NCBI GenBank assembly: GCA_965261585.1 | Contig: CBDHDN010000041.1 | Coordinates: 1 to 64,000 of the forward strand | DNA length: 64,000 nt | From: CBDHDN01 sp965261585 | GTDB lineage: Bacteria > Pseudomonadota > Alphaproteobacteria > UBA6615 | Reading direction: 5' to 3' | Shown here: positions 33,280 to 44,501 of the stretch, piece after piece | Layout: each line of letters opens with the position of its first letter | Numbering within the stretch: position 1 is the first letter of the stretch | Translations under genes and position numbers: made by a program | The notes under the pieces: generated by a model | Told to the model about the DNA's origin: nothing | Seen by the model: only the letters and a program-made list of their open reading frames with translations | Databases searched by the model: none

Positions 33280-35304
33280 TCAGCGTGCCCGCAAGGCGGC
33301 GGCCAGCGCCGTCGGCTCGGTGACCGGTGCGGAGCACACTGGCCCGCGGCACAGATAAGCGGTTGCCTGCCCATCGACCTGGCCCTTGCCGGCCGCCGGG
33401 TGGCCCTGGGGCAAGACCTCGGCCGGCGCGACGACCAAGAGCGCACGCACCGGCAGGGTGGCCGCGTTGATCGTCGCCAACAGGGCCTTCGTGTCGGCGG
33501 TGGCGCGGCCACCGACAACGACGATCTGGAAGGCATCCTGCAGCAACGCGGCGCCGACGAGCAACGTGGCGAATGGCAGCGGATGTCGCTGGACCTCGCC
33601 GGCGAAGGCGGTGGCGATTGCCTCGGCGCGAGCGCGGTAGCGATCTTCGCCGGTGAGCAGGTAGAGGCGCGCCAGCACCTCGACCAGTGTGCCGTTGCCC
33701 GCCGGCACCGCATTGTCCGCGGCACTCTTGGTCCGTGTGATCAGATCCCGCGCATCGTCGGCCGTGAAGAAATAGCCGCCGTGGGTATCGTCCCAGTAGT
33801 GACGGTCGAGCGTTGCAACCCAGGCCTCGCCCTGCCGCACCAGCGCCCCGTCCCCCGTCGCCTCGTGCAGGTCGAGCGCGGCGCGGGCCATGTTGGCGTA
33901 GTCATCGAGCGTGCCCGCGTTCTTGAGCAGGCCGGCTCGCCAGACATGCATCAGCCGGCCGTCGGTCTGCATGGCCTCGACGACGAAGGCGTAGGCGCGC
34001 CGGGCCACCGTCAGCCACGCTGGCCGGTCGAACGCCTGGCTCGCCCGCGCCAGGGCGGCGATCATCTGGCCGTTCCAGTCGGCCAGCACCTTATCGTCCA
34101 GGCCCGGCGGCACGCGCCGCTCGCGCGCTTGCAGCAGGGTCCCGCGTGACCGCGCTAACCCGGCCTCCGCGGCTGAGTCGCCAAACGCCGGCGCGTGGCT
34201 GCGGTTGAGGATCGTCGTGCCTTCCCAGTTGCCGCCGTCACGCACGTCGTAGGCCGCCTTGAACGCCGCCGCATCGGCGCCGAGCAACGCGTCGATCTCC
34301 TGCGGCGTCCAGACGTAGTACTTGCCCTCGACGCCCTCGCTGTCGGCATCGAGGGTTGCCGAGAAGGCGCCGCTATCGGCGTTGACCATGTCGCGCAATA
34401 CCCAGTCGACCGTTTCGGCAACACGCTGCGCGTGGAGCGCGCCCGCCGTCTCCTGCCAGGCCAGGGTGTAGAGCTCGACCAGCTGCGCGTTGTCGTAGAG
34501 CATCTTCTCGAAGTGCGGCACCAGCCACAATTCGTCGACCGAGTAACGAGCAAAGCCGCCGCCGAGGTGGTCGTAGATGCCGCCTTGCGCCATCTTGTCG
34601 AGCGACAGCACCACGGCGTCGTGCGCCGCCGCCGCCGCCCCGGTCTGGGTGTGGGCCAGCCACAGCAGCCTGAGCAGCGACGGTTGCGGAAACTTCGGGG
34701 CCCCGCGCAGGCCGCCATGCTCCGGATCGAAGTTGCCGGCAAGTTTCTCGGCGATCGCGCCGATTTCGGCGAGTGTTGCAATGCCGGCCTGCTGTGGTCG
34801 CGACAGCCGCGTCAATGCGTCACGCAAAGCGCTCACGTTCTGGGTGATCTTGTCCGACTCGCTGCGATAGATCCGGGCAACCTGGCGCAGCACGTCGGGG
34901 AAGCCCGCGCGGCCGAACCGCGCCGCCGGCGGGAAGTAGGTGCCGCCCCAGAACGGCTCGCCGGCCGGCGTGCAGAACATCGTCAGCGGCCAGCCGCCAT
35001 GCTCGCCCATCAGCGCCAGCGCGGACTGATAGATCGCATCCAAATCCGGGCGCTCTTCGCGATCCACCTTGATGTTGACGAACAGCTCGTTCATCAGCGC
35101 GGCGATGGCCGCGTCCTCGAAACTCTCGTGCGCCATGACGTGGCACCAGTGACAGGCGGCATAGCCGATCGACAGCATGATCGGCTTGTCCTGTCCCAGG
35201 GCCTGTGCCAACGCCGCCTCCCCCCAGGGCAGCCATGCGACGGGATTGCCGGCGTGTTGCAGCAAATAGGGGCTCGTCTCCTTGCCCAGTTGGTTGGCCC
35301 CCAT
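33280..35304 (-). CDS. DUF255 thioredoxin-domain protein (YyaL/SSP411-like)
   Basis: This 674-residue protein has an N-terminal thioredoxin-like DUF255 domain with S-I-G-Y-A-A-C-H-W-C-H-V-M (a C-x-x-C redox pair near residues 51-54) and a C-terminal (alpha/alpha)6 barrel like N-acyl-glucosamine epimerases (GGIYDHLGGGFARYSVDE, LVPHFEKMLYDNAQL, LDADSEGVEGKYYVWT, LADWNGQMIAALARA). The function is unknown across bacteria, and a cellobiose-epimerase-like or redox role has been suggested for relatives. The opening MGANQLGKETSPYLLQHAGN fixes the start at 35304. It shares an operon with ogt. Confidence 0.92.
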   Translation of the reverse strand: MGANQLGKETSPYLLQHAGNPVAWLPWGEAALAQALGQDKPIMLSIGYAACHWCHVMAHESFEDAAIAALMNELFVNIKVDREERPDLDAIYQSALALMGEHGGWPLTMFCTPAGEPFWGGTYFPPAARFGRAGFPDVLRQVARIYRSESDKITQNVSALRDALTRLSRPQQAGIATLAEIGAIAEKLAGNFDPEHGGLRGAPKFPQPSLLRLLWLAHTQTGAAAAAHDAVVLSLDKMAQGGIYDHLGGGFARYSVDELWLVPHFEKMLYDNAQLVELYTLAWQETAGALHAQRVAETVDWVLRDMVNADSGAFSATLDADSEGVEGKYYVWTPQEIDALLGADAAAFKAAYDVRDGGNWEGTTILNRSHAPAFGDSAAEAGLARSRGTLLQARERRVPPGLDDKVLADWNGQMIAALARASQAFDRPAWLTVARRAYAFVVEAMQTDGRLMHVWRAGLLKNAGTLDDYANMARAALDLHEATGDGALVRQGEAWVATLDRHYWDDTHGGYFFTADDARDLITRTKSAADNAVPAGNGTLVEVLARLYLLTGEDRYRARAEAIATAFAGEVQRHPLPFATLLVGAALLQDAFQIVVVGGRATADTKALLATINAATLPVRALLVVAPAEVLPQGHPAAGKGQVDGQATAYLCRGPVCSAPVTEPTALAAALRAR

Positions 35305-35405
35305 CGCGTCGTCCCTATTGCGTGATTGCACCGGGCCAGCCACTGACCTAAGTCTTGACCGACGAGGGTGCCAATGTAGGTTGGCCTCGCGGCGAGGGAA
35401 AGCGG

Positions 35406-35672
35406 ATGAAAGTTTCCATCGACATCGACTGCACACCCGACGAGGCGCGCGCGTTCTTCGGACTGCCCGAGCTGAAGCCGATGCAGGATGCACTGATGGC
35501 GCAACTTCAGGAGCGCCTGCGGCAGGGGCTCGACGCGGGCGACCTCGAGACCCTGTTGAAGACCTGGCTGCCCGCCGGGGTCAAGGATTGGGGCAATATG
35601 CAGAAGACGTTTTGGGCACAGTTCACCGGTGCGACCGGCAAACCGGAAGCCGGGAGCGAGGAGGACACGTAG
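35406..35672 (+). CDS. DUF6489-like small protein
   Basis: This 88-residue soluble protein beginning MKVSIDIDCTPDEARAFFGL is a small alphaproteobacterial family of unknown function (DUF6489, assigned from memory of this opening). It is probably helical after residue 20 and carries a conserved-looking Trp-rich C-terminus (TLLKTWLPAGVKDW, QKTFWAQF). A purine-rich GAGGGAAAGCGG precedes the ATG at 35406. It is divergent from the DUF255 gene and precedes mnmE by 110 bases, so it may share a promoter region with mnmE. Confidence 0.7.
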   Translation: MKVSIDIDCTPDEARAFFGLPELKPMQDALMAQLQERLRQGLDAGDLETLLKTWLPAGVKDWGNMQKTFWAQFTGATGKPEAGSEEDT

Positions 35673-35782
35673 CCGCCGGTCGTTTCGGGGCTGCGACGAT
35701 CGTTTCGATGGCGTTCCAGCGGCCACACGATCCGATTCGGTTACGAAACGAGATCCCACCCGGTCGATTCGCATACGCAACG

Positions 35783-37102
35783 ATGTCCGACAGTATCTAT
35801 GCCCTGGCCAGCGGTCGTGGTGCCGCCGGGATCGCGGTCATCCGCGTCTCCGGCCCGGCGGCAGGACCGGCCCTGAGCGCGCTCGCCGGCACCCGGCCGA
35901 CGCCGCGGCGTGCCACGCTGGCGCGGCTGCGTTCGCCCGACGGCGGCGGCGCCCTGGACACCGGGCTGGTGCTTTGGTTCCCGGCGCCGGCCAGCGCCAC
36001 CGGCGAGGACGTGGCCGAGTTCCACGTGCATGGCGGCCGCGCCGTCATCGACGGCGTCCTGTCCGCGCTGGCGGTGCGTCCCGACCTGCGCCTTGCCGAG
36101 CCCGGCGAGTTCACCCGCCGCGCTTTCGAGAACGATAAGCTCGACCTGACGGCCGCCGAGGGCGTGGCCGACCTCGTGGCGGCCCAGACGGAGGCCCAGC
36201 GGCACCAGGCGCTGCGCCAACTCGATGGCGAGCTTGGCCGGCTCTACGAGAGCTGGCGATCGCGCTTGCTGCACCTGTTGGCTCATGCCGAGGCCTACAT
36301 CGATTTCCCCGACGAGGATCTGCCCGCCGCCGCGGCGCCGTTGGACTTGCGCGGGCTGAGCGACGAGATGCGCCGTCATCTCAACGACCGGCACCGCGGC
36401 GAGCGTTTGCGCGACGGCCTGCAGGTGGCGATCGTCGGTGCGCCGAACGTCGGCAAGTCCAGCCTGATGAACCGGCTGGCGCGGCGTGATGTGGCAATCG
36501 TCTCGGCGACCGCCGGAACGACGCGCGACGTGATCGAAGTCCAGCTGGACTTGGGCGGCTATCCCGTCGTCATCGCCGACACGGCCGGTCTGCGCGAAGC
36601 CTCCGGCGACGTCGAAAGCGAAGGCGTCCGCCGCGCCTTCGCCCGCGCCGGGGCCGCCGACCTGCGCCTCGCCGTGTTCGACGCAACGCGGTGGCCCGAG
36701 ACCGATCCGGCGACCACCGCGCTGGTCGATGCCGATACGCTGGTCGTTCTGAACAAGTGTGATCTGACGCCGCCACCGCCGGAGCCGCGGCTGAACGGTG
36801 CCCACGCCACGGCATTGTCGGCGCAAACCGGGGCCGGCGTGGACACGCTGCTGTCGGCGCTCGCGCGCGAGGCCGCCACGCGGCTCGAACTCGTGGGTGT
36901 ACCGAGCTTGACCCGAACCCGTCATCGCGAAGCTTTGACGGACAGCCTGGCGGCGCTCGATCGGAGCGGCGCCGCCACGTTGCCGGAGCTCGCCGTCGAG
37001 GATCTGCGGCTGGCCGTGCGGGCGCTGGGGCGGATCACCGGCCGGGTCGACGTCGAAGACCTGCTCGACGTTATTTTTCGCGACTTTTGCATCGGCAAGT
37101 AG
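35783..37102 (+). CDS. mnmE: tRNA modification GTPase MnmE
   Basis: MnmE works with MnmG to add (carboxymethyl)aminomethyl groups at U34 of certain tRNAs. The 439-residue protein has the N-terminal tetrahydrofolate-binding domain (IYALASGRGAAGIAVIRVSG), a helical domain and an inserted Ras-like G domain: G1 GAPNVGKSS at about residues 217-225, G2 G-T-T-R-D, G3 D-T-A-G near 265, G4 N-K-C-D near 323. It ends in the invariant F-C-I-G-K with the catalytic Cys. The start at 35783 (MSDSIYALASG) is supported by the family N-terminus. mnmG follows 39 bases downstream. Confidence 0.95.
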   Translation: MSDSIYALASGRGAAGIAVIRVSGPAAGPALSALAGTRPTPRRATLARLRSPDGGGALDTGLVLWFPAPASATGEDVAEFHVHGGRAVIDGVLSALAVRPDLRLAEPGEFTRRAFENDKLDLTAAEGVADLVAAQTEAQRHQALRQLDGELGRLYESWRSRLLHLLAHAEAYIDFPDEDLPAAAAPLDLRGLSDEMRRHLNDRHRGERLRDGLQVAIVGAPNVGKSSLMNRLARRDVAIVSATAGTTRDVIEVQLDLGGYPVVIADTAGLREASGDVESEGVRRAFARAGAADLRLAVFDATRWPETDPATTALVDADTLVVLNKCDLTPPPPEPRLNGAHATALSAQTGAGVDTLLSALAREAATRLELVGVPSLTRTRHREALTDSLAALDRSGAATLPELAVEDLRLAVRALGRITGRVDVEDLLDVIFRDFCIGK

Positions 37103-37141
37103 CCGCGGGCGCCCGCGGTTGATGGGACGGACTGCGTAGCC

Positions 37142-39024
<1,883 letters not shown>

Positions 39025-39028
<4 letters not shown>

Positions 39029-39684
39029 TTCACGTGAAACAAAGCGTCAATCCTGCGCCGACGGGGCCGGTACCGATGACGCCCGACGGGTTCAGGTCCG
39101 CCACCGGCGTTTCACGTGAAACCCTCGCCCGACTTGAAGCCTACGCCGACCTGCTCCGCCGCTGGCAGCGTGCCGTCAATCTCGTCGGGACCAGTACCCT
39201 GCCCGATCTGTGGCGCCGCCACATGTTCGATTCGGCTCAGCTGCATGACCACCTGCCGGCGGCTGCGAAGACGCTGATCGACATCGGCACTGGTGCGGGC
39301 TTCCCGGGAATGGTTCTGGCTATCATGGGCGGCCCGCGGGTACACCTCGTCGAATCCGACCAACGCAAAGCGGCCTTCCTGCGGGAAGCGGCCCGCGTGA
39401 CCGGCGCTGCTGTTGACGTTCACGCCCTGCGGATCGAGGCCATGGCAAGCCTCGGCGCCGATGTTGTAACGGCCCGCGCGGTGGCGCCGCTGTCGGTCCT
39501 GATCGGGCATGCCGCCGGGCAGATCGGGCCGGATGGGATCTGTCTCTTTTTGAAAGGCCGACAGGTCGATCAGGAATTGACCGACTCAGCAAAAATCTGG
39601 CATATGCACGTCGATCGCCTGCCGAGTCTCTCGGATCCTTCCGGCACGATCCTGCGGATAGGAGCCATCACCAGTGTCAGATAG
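39025..39684 (+). CDS. rsmG: 16S rRNA (guanine527-N7)-methyltransferase RsmG
   Basis: RsmG methylates G527 of 16S rRNA using SAM. The 219-residue protein has R-W-Q-R-A-V-N-L-V-G, R-H-M-F-D-S-A-Q-L near residue 68, SAM motif I L-I-D-I-G-T-G-A-G-F-P-G near residue 86 and V-V-T-A-R-A-V-A-P-L near residue 149. The start is uncertain: a GTG at 39025 overlaps mnmG, while an ATG at 39076 begins closer to the conserved core. The first 100 bases contain two parS palindromes that therefore also encode protein. It overlaps parA by 11 bases. Confidence 0.92.
39026..39041. promoter_or_regulatory. parS centromere site 1
   Basis: The sequence TGATTCACGTGAAACA matches the parS consensus TGTTTCACGTGAAACA at 15 of 16 positions. 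ParB binds such sites and spreads to form the partition complex. The site straddles the end of mnmG and the start of rsmG, 1.5 kb from its own parB gene and about 13 kb from the candidate oriC, a usual parS distance in alphaproteobacteria. Confidence 0.9.
39108..39123. promoter_or_regulatory. parS centromere site 2
   Basis: The sequence CGTTTCACGTGAAACC contains the perfect 14-bp palindrome GTTTCACGTGAAAC (14 of 16 to the full consensus; only the outermost bases differ). It lies 82 bases after site 1, within rsmG codons. Two close sites should nucleate ParB strongly. Confidence 0.9.
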
Positions 39685-40516
39685 CCGGGACCCCGGATCG
39701 GTGCTCGCGCGGGCTCCATCGGCCAAGACGCGGCTGATCGCGGTAGCGAACCAGAAGGGCGGCGTCGGTAAGACGACCACCGCGATCAATCTGGCGACAG
39801 CGCTGGCGGCGTGCGACGAGCGGGTCCTGATCGTCGACCTCGATCCCCAGGGCAACGCAAGCACGGGCTTCGGCATCGATCGGTCGGCGCGCCACGCCGG
39901 CTCCTATCAGGTGCTGATCGACGGCATTCCCCTCGCCGGCGCCGTCATCCCGACCCTCGTTCCAGGCTTGTCCATCGTTCCCGCGTCGGTAGAACTCGTC
40001 GGCGCGGAGCTGGAGCTCGTCGACGCCGTTCGGCGTGAGTACCGGCTGCGCGACGGTTTGTGTGGCCAGGTCGACACGTTCGACTACGTGCTCATCGACT
40101 GCCCACCGGCGCTCGGACTGCTGACCCTGAATGCCCTGGTCGCGGCCGAAACCGTCCTGGTCCCGCTGCAATGCGAGTTTTTCGCGCTCGAGGGCCTGAG
40201 CCACCTCATGCGCACCATCGACCGCGTCGGGACCGGTCTGAACGCCGGCCTGGCCATTGAGGGGCTGGTCCTCACGATGTATGACCGGCGTAACAAACTG
40301 TGCCGCATCGTCGAGCAGGATGTTCGAGACTATTTTGGCGATAAGGTCTATCGGACCGTCATCCCACGCAACGTGCGCGTCTCCGAGGCGCCGTCCCATG
40401 GCAAACCGGTACTGCTCTATGACATGGCGTGCCAGGGCGCGCAGGCTTACATCCGGCTGGCGGCAGAGGTGTTGCGCCGTAACCGCCAGCCCACACCGGC
40501 GTTGGCTGCAGAATGA
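39674..40516 (+). CDS. parA: chromosome partitioning ATPase ParA
   Basis: This is a 280-residue Walker-type ATPase that moves ParB-parS complexes to the opposite pole. The deviant Walker A K-G-G-V-G-K-T-T is at residues 28-35 with the signature Lys, Walker A' L-I-V-D-L-D-P-Q-G-N near residue 53, Walker B Y-V-L-I-D-C-P-P near 139 and the late T-V-I-P-R-N-V-R-V-S-E-A-P-S. The GTG start at 39674 overlaps rsmG by 11 bases, and the stop overlaps parB by 4 (ATGA). No N-terminal HTH is present, as expected for chromosomal ParA. Confidence 0.96.
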   Translation: MSDSRDPGSVLARAPSAKTRLIAVANQKGGVGKTTTAINLATALAACDERVLIVDLDPQGNASTGFGIDRSARHAGSYQVLIDGIPLAGAVIPTLVPGLSIVPASVELVGAELELVDAVRREYRLRDGLCGQVDTFDYVLIDCPPALGLLTLNALVAAETVLVPLQCEFFALEGLSHLMRTIDRVGTGLNAGLAIEGLVLTMYDRRNKLCRIVEQDVRDYFGDKVYRTVIPRNVRVSEAPSHGKPVLLYDMACQGAQAYIRLAAEVLRRNRQPTPALAAE

Positions 40517-41511
40517 CCGAAGATTCGAAGGATCGGCTCGGCCGTGGGTTATCGGCCCTGCTCGGCGACGACGCCGAAGACTACATGGAGCTCGACGAGG
40601 CGCGGGCCTACAGGTCGGTACCGGTCGAGCATCTGACGCCCGGGCGCTATCAGCCGCGGCAGCGCTTTGACGAAGCGGACATGGACGCCCTTGTCGGGTC
40701 GATCCGGGAAAAGGGCATATTACAACCTATAGTTGTGCGACGACGTGCTGACGCGGTCGATCGGTATGAGATTGTCGCTGGTGAGCGGCGCTGGCGCGCC
40801 GCGCAGCAGGTGAGTCTGCACGAAGTCCCGATCATTATCCGAGACCTGACGGACTGCGACGCGTTGGAGATCGCGCTCGTTGAGAACCTGCAGCGGGAGA
40901 GCCTGACCGCTGTCGAGGAGGCGACGGCCTATCAGCGTTTGATGGAGGAGTTCTCGCACACCCAGGAAGCCCTGGCCAAGGCCGTCGGCAAGAGTCGCAG
41001 TCACATCGCCAACACCCTGCGCCTGCTGAACCTGCCGGGCACGGTCATGGCGATGCTGGACGCCGGCCAACTGTCGGCCGGCCACGCCCGGGCGCTGATC
41101 AACGCCGAAGATCCCGTTGCGCTGGCGGAACAAATCGTCGCCAAGGGCCTCAACGTTCGCCAGGCCGAGGCACTGGCGCAAAGCGCCAAGCCGAATACGG
41201 CGCGACGGAAGCGGAACGAACCCAAGGACAGCGACACGCTTGCTCTCGAGCGCGATCTGTCGAACCTGCTGGGCCTCAAGGTCTCTATCAAATTTTGCAA
41301 TGGCGGCGGTTCCCTGACGATCGCCTACCAGACCCTCGAGCAGCTCGACGATGTGCTGCAGCGCCTCAACCAAGGCGGCCCGGTCAACCGCGACGATGAC
41401 GATAGCGATGACGCGGCGGATGCCGATTATTCCGAGCGCGAAACGTTCTCGCCGATTGGCGAAACCGGGTCGGTCGACATTCCAGCGGTTCCCCTGGAGA
41501 GAGAGTCCTAA
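40513..41511 (+). CDS. parB: chromosome partitioning protein ParB (CTPase, parS-binding)
   Basis: This 332-residue protein has the order LGRGLSALLGDD (ParA-activating N-terminus), G-R-Y-Q-P-R near residue 44, the CTP-binding boxes G-E-R-R-W-R-A-A near 93 and E-N-L-Q-R-E-S-L near 124, the HTH T-Q-E-A-L-A-K-A-V-G-K-S-R-S-H-I near 150-166 that reads parS, and a C-terminal dimerisation domain. An acidic stretch (D-D-D-D-S-D-D-A-A-D-A-D) precedes the last 20 residues. The gene usually following parB in this class (holA) is absent, and a broken TPR gene starts 213 bases on. Confidence 0.95.
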   Translation: MTEDSKDRLGRGLSALLGDDAEDYMELDEARAYRSVPVEHLTPGRYQPRQRFDEADMDALVGSIREKGILQPIVVRRRADAVDRYEIVAGERRWRAAQQVSLHEVPIIIRDLTDCDALEIALVENLQRESLTAVEEATAYQRLMEEFSHTQEALAKAVGKSRSHIANTLRLLNLPGTVMAMLDAGQLSAGHARALINAEDPVALAEQIVAKGLNVRQAEALAQSAKPNTARRKRNEPKDSDTLALERDLSNLLGLKVSIKFCNGGGSLTIAYQTLEQLDDVLQRLNQGGPVNRDDDDSDDAADADYSERETFSPIGETGSVDIPAVPLERES

Positions 41512-41724
41512 CTGACTGGGTCAGGTGCTCATTGGGTGGTGCTGGGAGTGGCGATGCCGATTACAGGGCCACTCCGTTCAATCGTAGCTGACCCGGCGAA
41601 CCAGCAGGTCTGACCCCAAGCAGACTCGAGCCGCCTTCCGTTCATACTGCACGTCAGTAGCGGCAGCATCCGCCACTCTGAATCATCCCATCAGAAATAG
41701 CCGAGCCCGCCGTTCCCATAAACC

Positions 41725-44221
41725 GTGCTGGGACGGATACTACAACTGGCGCGAAATGCGAGAGACGGCGCGGGTGGTGGCCCCCGTTGCAATGTTGATG
41801 CGACGACCGAGAAGCTGGGAACGAGTCTATTGAACCGAACAGAACGACGCGCGGCCGCAAGAATGCGAGAACGGGGCGCCGGTGAGACCCGTAGGTCGGC
41901 ACCGGCGGATACCAAGCTTGAAGCGGCGATATTACACCACCAGGCCGGACGGCTGGCCGAAGCCAAGCGGCTGTATTCGGATATTCTTTCCCGAGACCCC
42001 AAGCACGTGGTGGCCCTGCACCTGCTCGGCGTCATCGCGTACCAACAGGGGGGCACGCGTCAGGCGATCGAGCTGATCGGCAAGGCGATTGCCTGGCGGC
42101 CCGACTACGCCGAGGCGCACAACAACCTGGGCAATGCGCTTGCGGACCAAGGCAAGCTGAATGAGGCGGCGGCCGCCTACCGCAAGGCCCTGGAACTGAA
42201 GCCCGACTACGCCGAGGCGCACTACAACCTAGGCAATGCGCTCACGGGCCTTGGCAAGCTGGACGAGGCAGCGGCCGCTTACCGCAAGGCCCTGGAGCTA
42301 AAACCCGACTACGTCGAGGCGCATAACAACCTGGGCAATGTGCTCACGAACCAAGGGAAGCCGGATGAGGCGGTGGCCGCTCACCGCAAGGCCCTGGAGC
42401 TGAAGCCCGACGCCGAGGCGCACAACAACCTGGGCAACGCGCTCACGGACCAAGGTAAGCTAGACGAGGCAGTGGCCGCTTACCGCAAGGCCCTAGAGCT
42501 GAAGCCCGACTACGCCGAGGCGCACAGCAACCTGGGCCTTGCGCTCACGGACCAAGGCAAGCTGGCCGAGGCAGTGGCCGCTTGCCGCAAGGCCCTGGAG
42601 CTGAAGCCCGACTACGCCGAGTCGTACAACAACCTGGGCAATGCGTTCAGGCTACCGCAAGGCCCTGGAGCTAAAACCCGACTACGTCGAGGCGCATAAC
42701 AACCTGGGCAATGTGCTCACGAACCAAGGCAAGCCGGATGAGGCGGTGGCCGCTCACCGCAAGGGCCCTGGAGCTGAAGCCCGACGCCGAGGCGCACAAC
42801 AACCTGGGCAACGCGCTCACGGACCAAGGTAAGCTAGACGAGGCAGTGGCCGCTTACCGCAAGGCCCTAGAGCTGAAGCCCGACTACGCCGAGGCGCACA
42901 ACAATCTGGGCCTTGCGCTTATGAATCAAGGCAAGCTGGACGAGGCGGTGACCGCCTACCGCAAGGCCCTGGAGCTGGAGCCCGACCACGCCAACGCGCA
43001 CAACAACCTCCTTCTCTGCATGAATTACGATGCGCAAACTTCACAACATGAGATCCTCGCTGGGACGACGTTCATGCGGTGCCGCGCGCCGCGGACGAAC
43101 GTTCGCATCCCGCCGACCGCAATGCCGAGCGCCGGCTGCGTGTCGGCTATGTGTCTCCCGACTTCCGCAGGCACTCGGTAAGTCACTTCCTGGACCCAGT
43201 TATCGCGGGGCATGACCGTCGTTCGTTCGAGGTGTTTTGTTACGCGGAAGTCGTGAAGCCCGATGACGAAACAGCTCGTTTTCGCAGCCTTTCGGACGGT
43301 TGGTGTTCGACAGTTGGAATGACCGACTCATTAGTCGCCGCGCGCATCCGCGAGGACGGTATCGACATCTTGGTCGACCTTGCCGGGCACACAGGGAAAA
43401 ATCGCCTGCTTGTGTTCGCGGAACGGCCGGCACCGGTGCAGGTTACGTGGCTCGGCTATCCGAACACGACGGGGCTGTCGGCCATGGATTACCGGCTGAC
43501 CGACGCGATCGCCGATCCAGAAGGCGACGCCGACGCCCTGCACACCGAAACCTTGGTGCGCCTGCCAAACGGGTTTCTTTGCTTTGCACCGGTGGCCGAC
43601 GCACCGGAAATTGGCGGAACTCCGGCTCTGACCACCGGCCGCGTCAGGTTTGGTTCGTTCAATAATCTCGCGAAGGTCACGCCGGACGTTGTGGAGACTT
43701 GGGCGCGTATTCTCCATCGTATCCCGAAGTCTGATTTGGTGATCAAGAACCGGTCGCTCGCCGACGAGGAAACTCGCGAGCGATATCTAGAGATGTTTGG
43801 TGCGCACGGCATCGACCCCGGACGGGTCGAGTCGTGCTCTTGGATCGCATCGAGGACTGGGCATCTCGGGGCGTACAACCAAGTCGACATCGGGCTCGAC
43901 CCGTTCCCACACAACGGCACGACGACGACCTGCGAGGCCCTGTGGATGGGCGTGCCGGTGATCAAGCTGCGCGGTGATCGTCACTCGGGCCGCGTCGGGG
44001 CAAGTATCCTCACGCAGGTCAGCCTTGCGGGCCTCGTCGCGGAGACAACGGCCGTCTATGTCGAGCAGGCTGTGGCGCTTGCAAGCGACCTCGACCGACT
44101 TTCGGCGCTACGGAGTGACTTGCGAAGGCGGATGCAGATATCGCCGCTGTGCGATCCCGAAGGGTTCACCCGCGATGTCGAGACCGCCTATCGCGAGATG
44201 TGGCGTCGGGTGTGCACCTGA
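41725..44221 (+). pseudogene. TPR/O-GlcNAc-transferase-like (SPINDLY, GT41) protein, broken
   Basis: Repaired, this would be about 830 residues. After a variable N-terminus come nine or ten near-identical 34-residue TPRs (unit A-E-A-H-N-N-L-G-N-A-L with YRKALELKPDY). A GT41 catalytic half follows: RVGYVSPDFRRHSVSHFLDP, DILVDLAGHTGKNRLLVFAE, PAPVQVTWLGYPNTTG, DIGLDPFPHNGTTTTCEALW. Three frame changes (near 42650, 42765 and 43060) break it. The first two coincide with a 247-bp internal duplication (42280-42526 and 42653-42900). Possible starts are the GTG at 41725 or the ATG at 41863. Enzymes of this type add sugar to proteins. Misassembly of the repeats is the main alternative. Confidence 0.75.
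42653..42900 (+). repeat. internal duplication within the TPR array
   Basis: These 248 bases repeat 42280-42526 with one substitution and one inserted G, at an offset of 373 bases, which is not a multiple of three. The unit covers about two and a half TPRs, including one repeat that lacks a Tyr codon in both copies. The near-identity shows the event is recent, and the offset causes the first frameshift of the gene. Confidence 0.85.
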
Positions 44222-44501
44222 AGTCGGGGGACTGTCGCGACATAGCAATTCCACTTGTCTCGGCGATTGGGCTCGATTTCTGGGACGGCACACTGGCCAA
44301 AGTCCATATGGCGATGGCTCGCCGGTCCGCTTTCGGGGCTCGCGAACGAACGAAGGCTAGCCTGGAAGATTCACGAAAGGCACCGCCGAACTCCCAATAT
44401 GCGTTATGATTCAATTGCCTAAATCGGATCAAACGCAGGAGCCCGGCGGTGACGAATTGTACCCCTGAGACGGTGCTGTTTCCAGTCCGCCGCAAGCGGC
44501 G

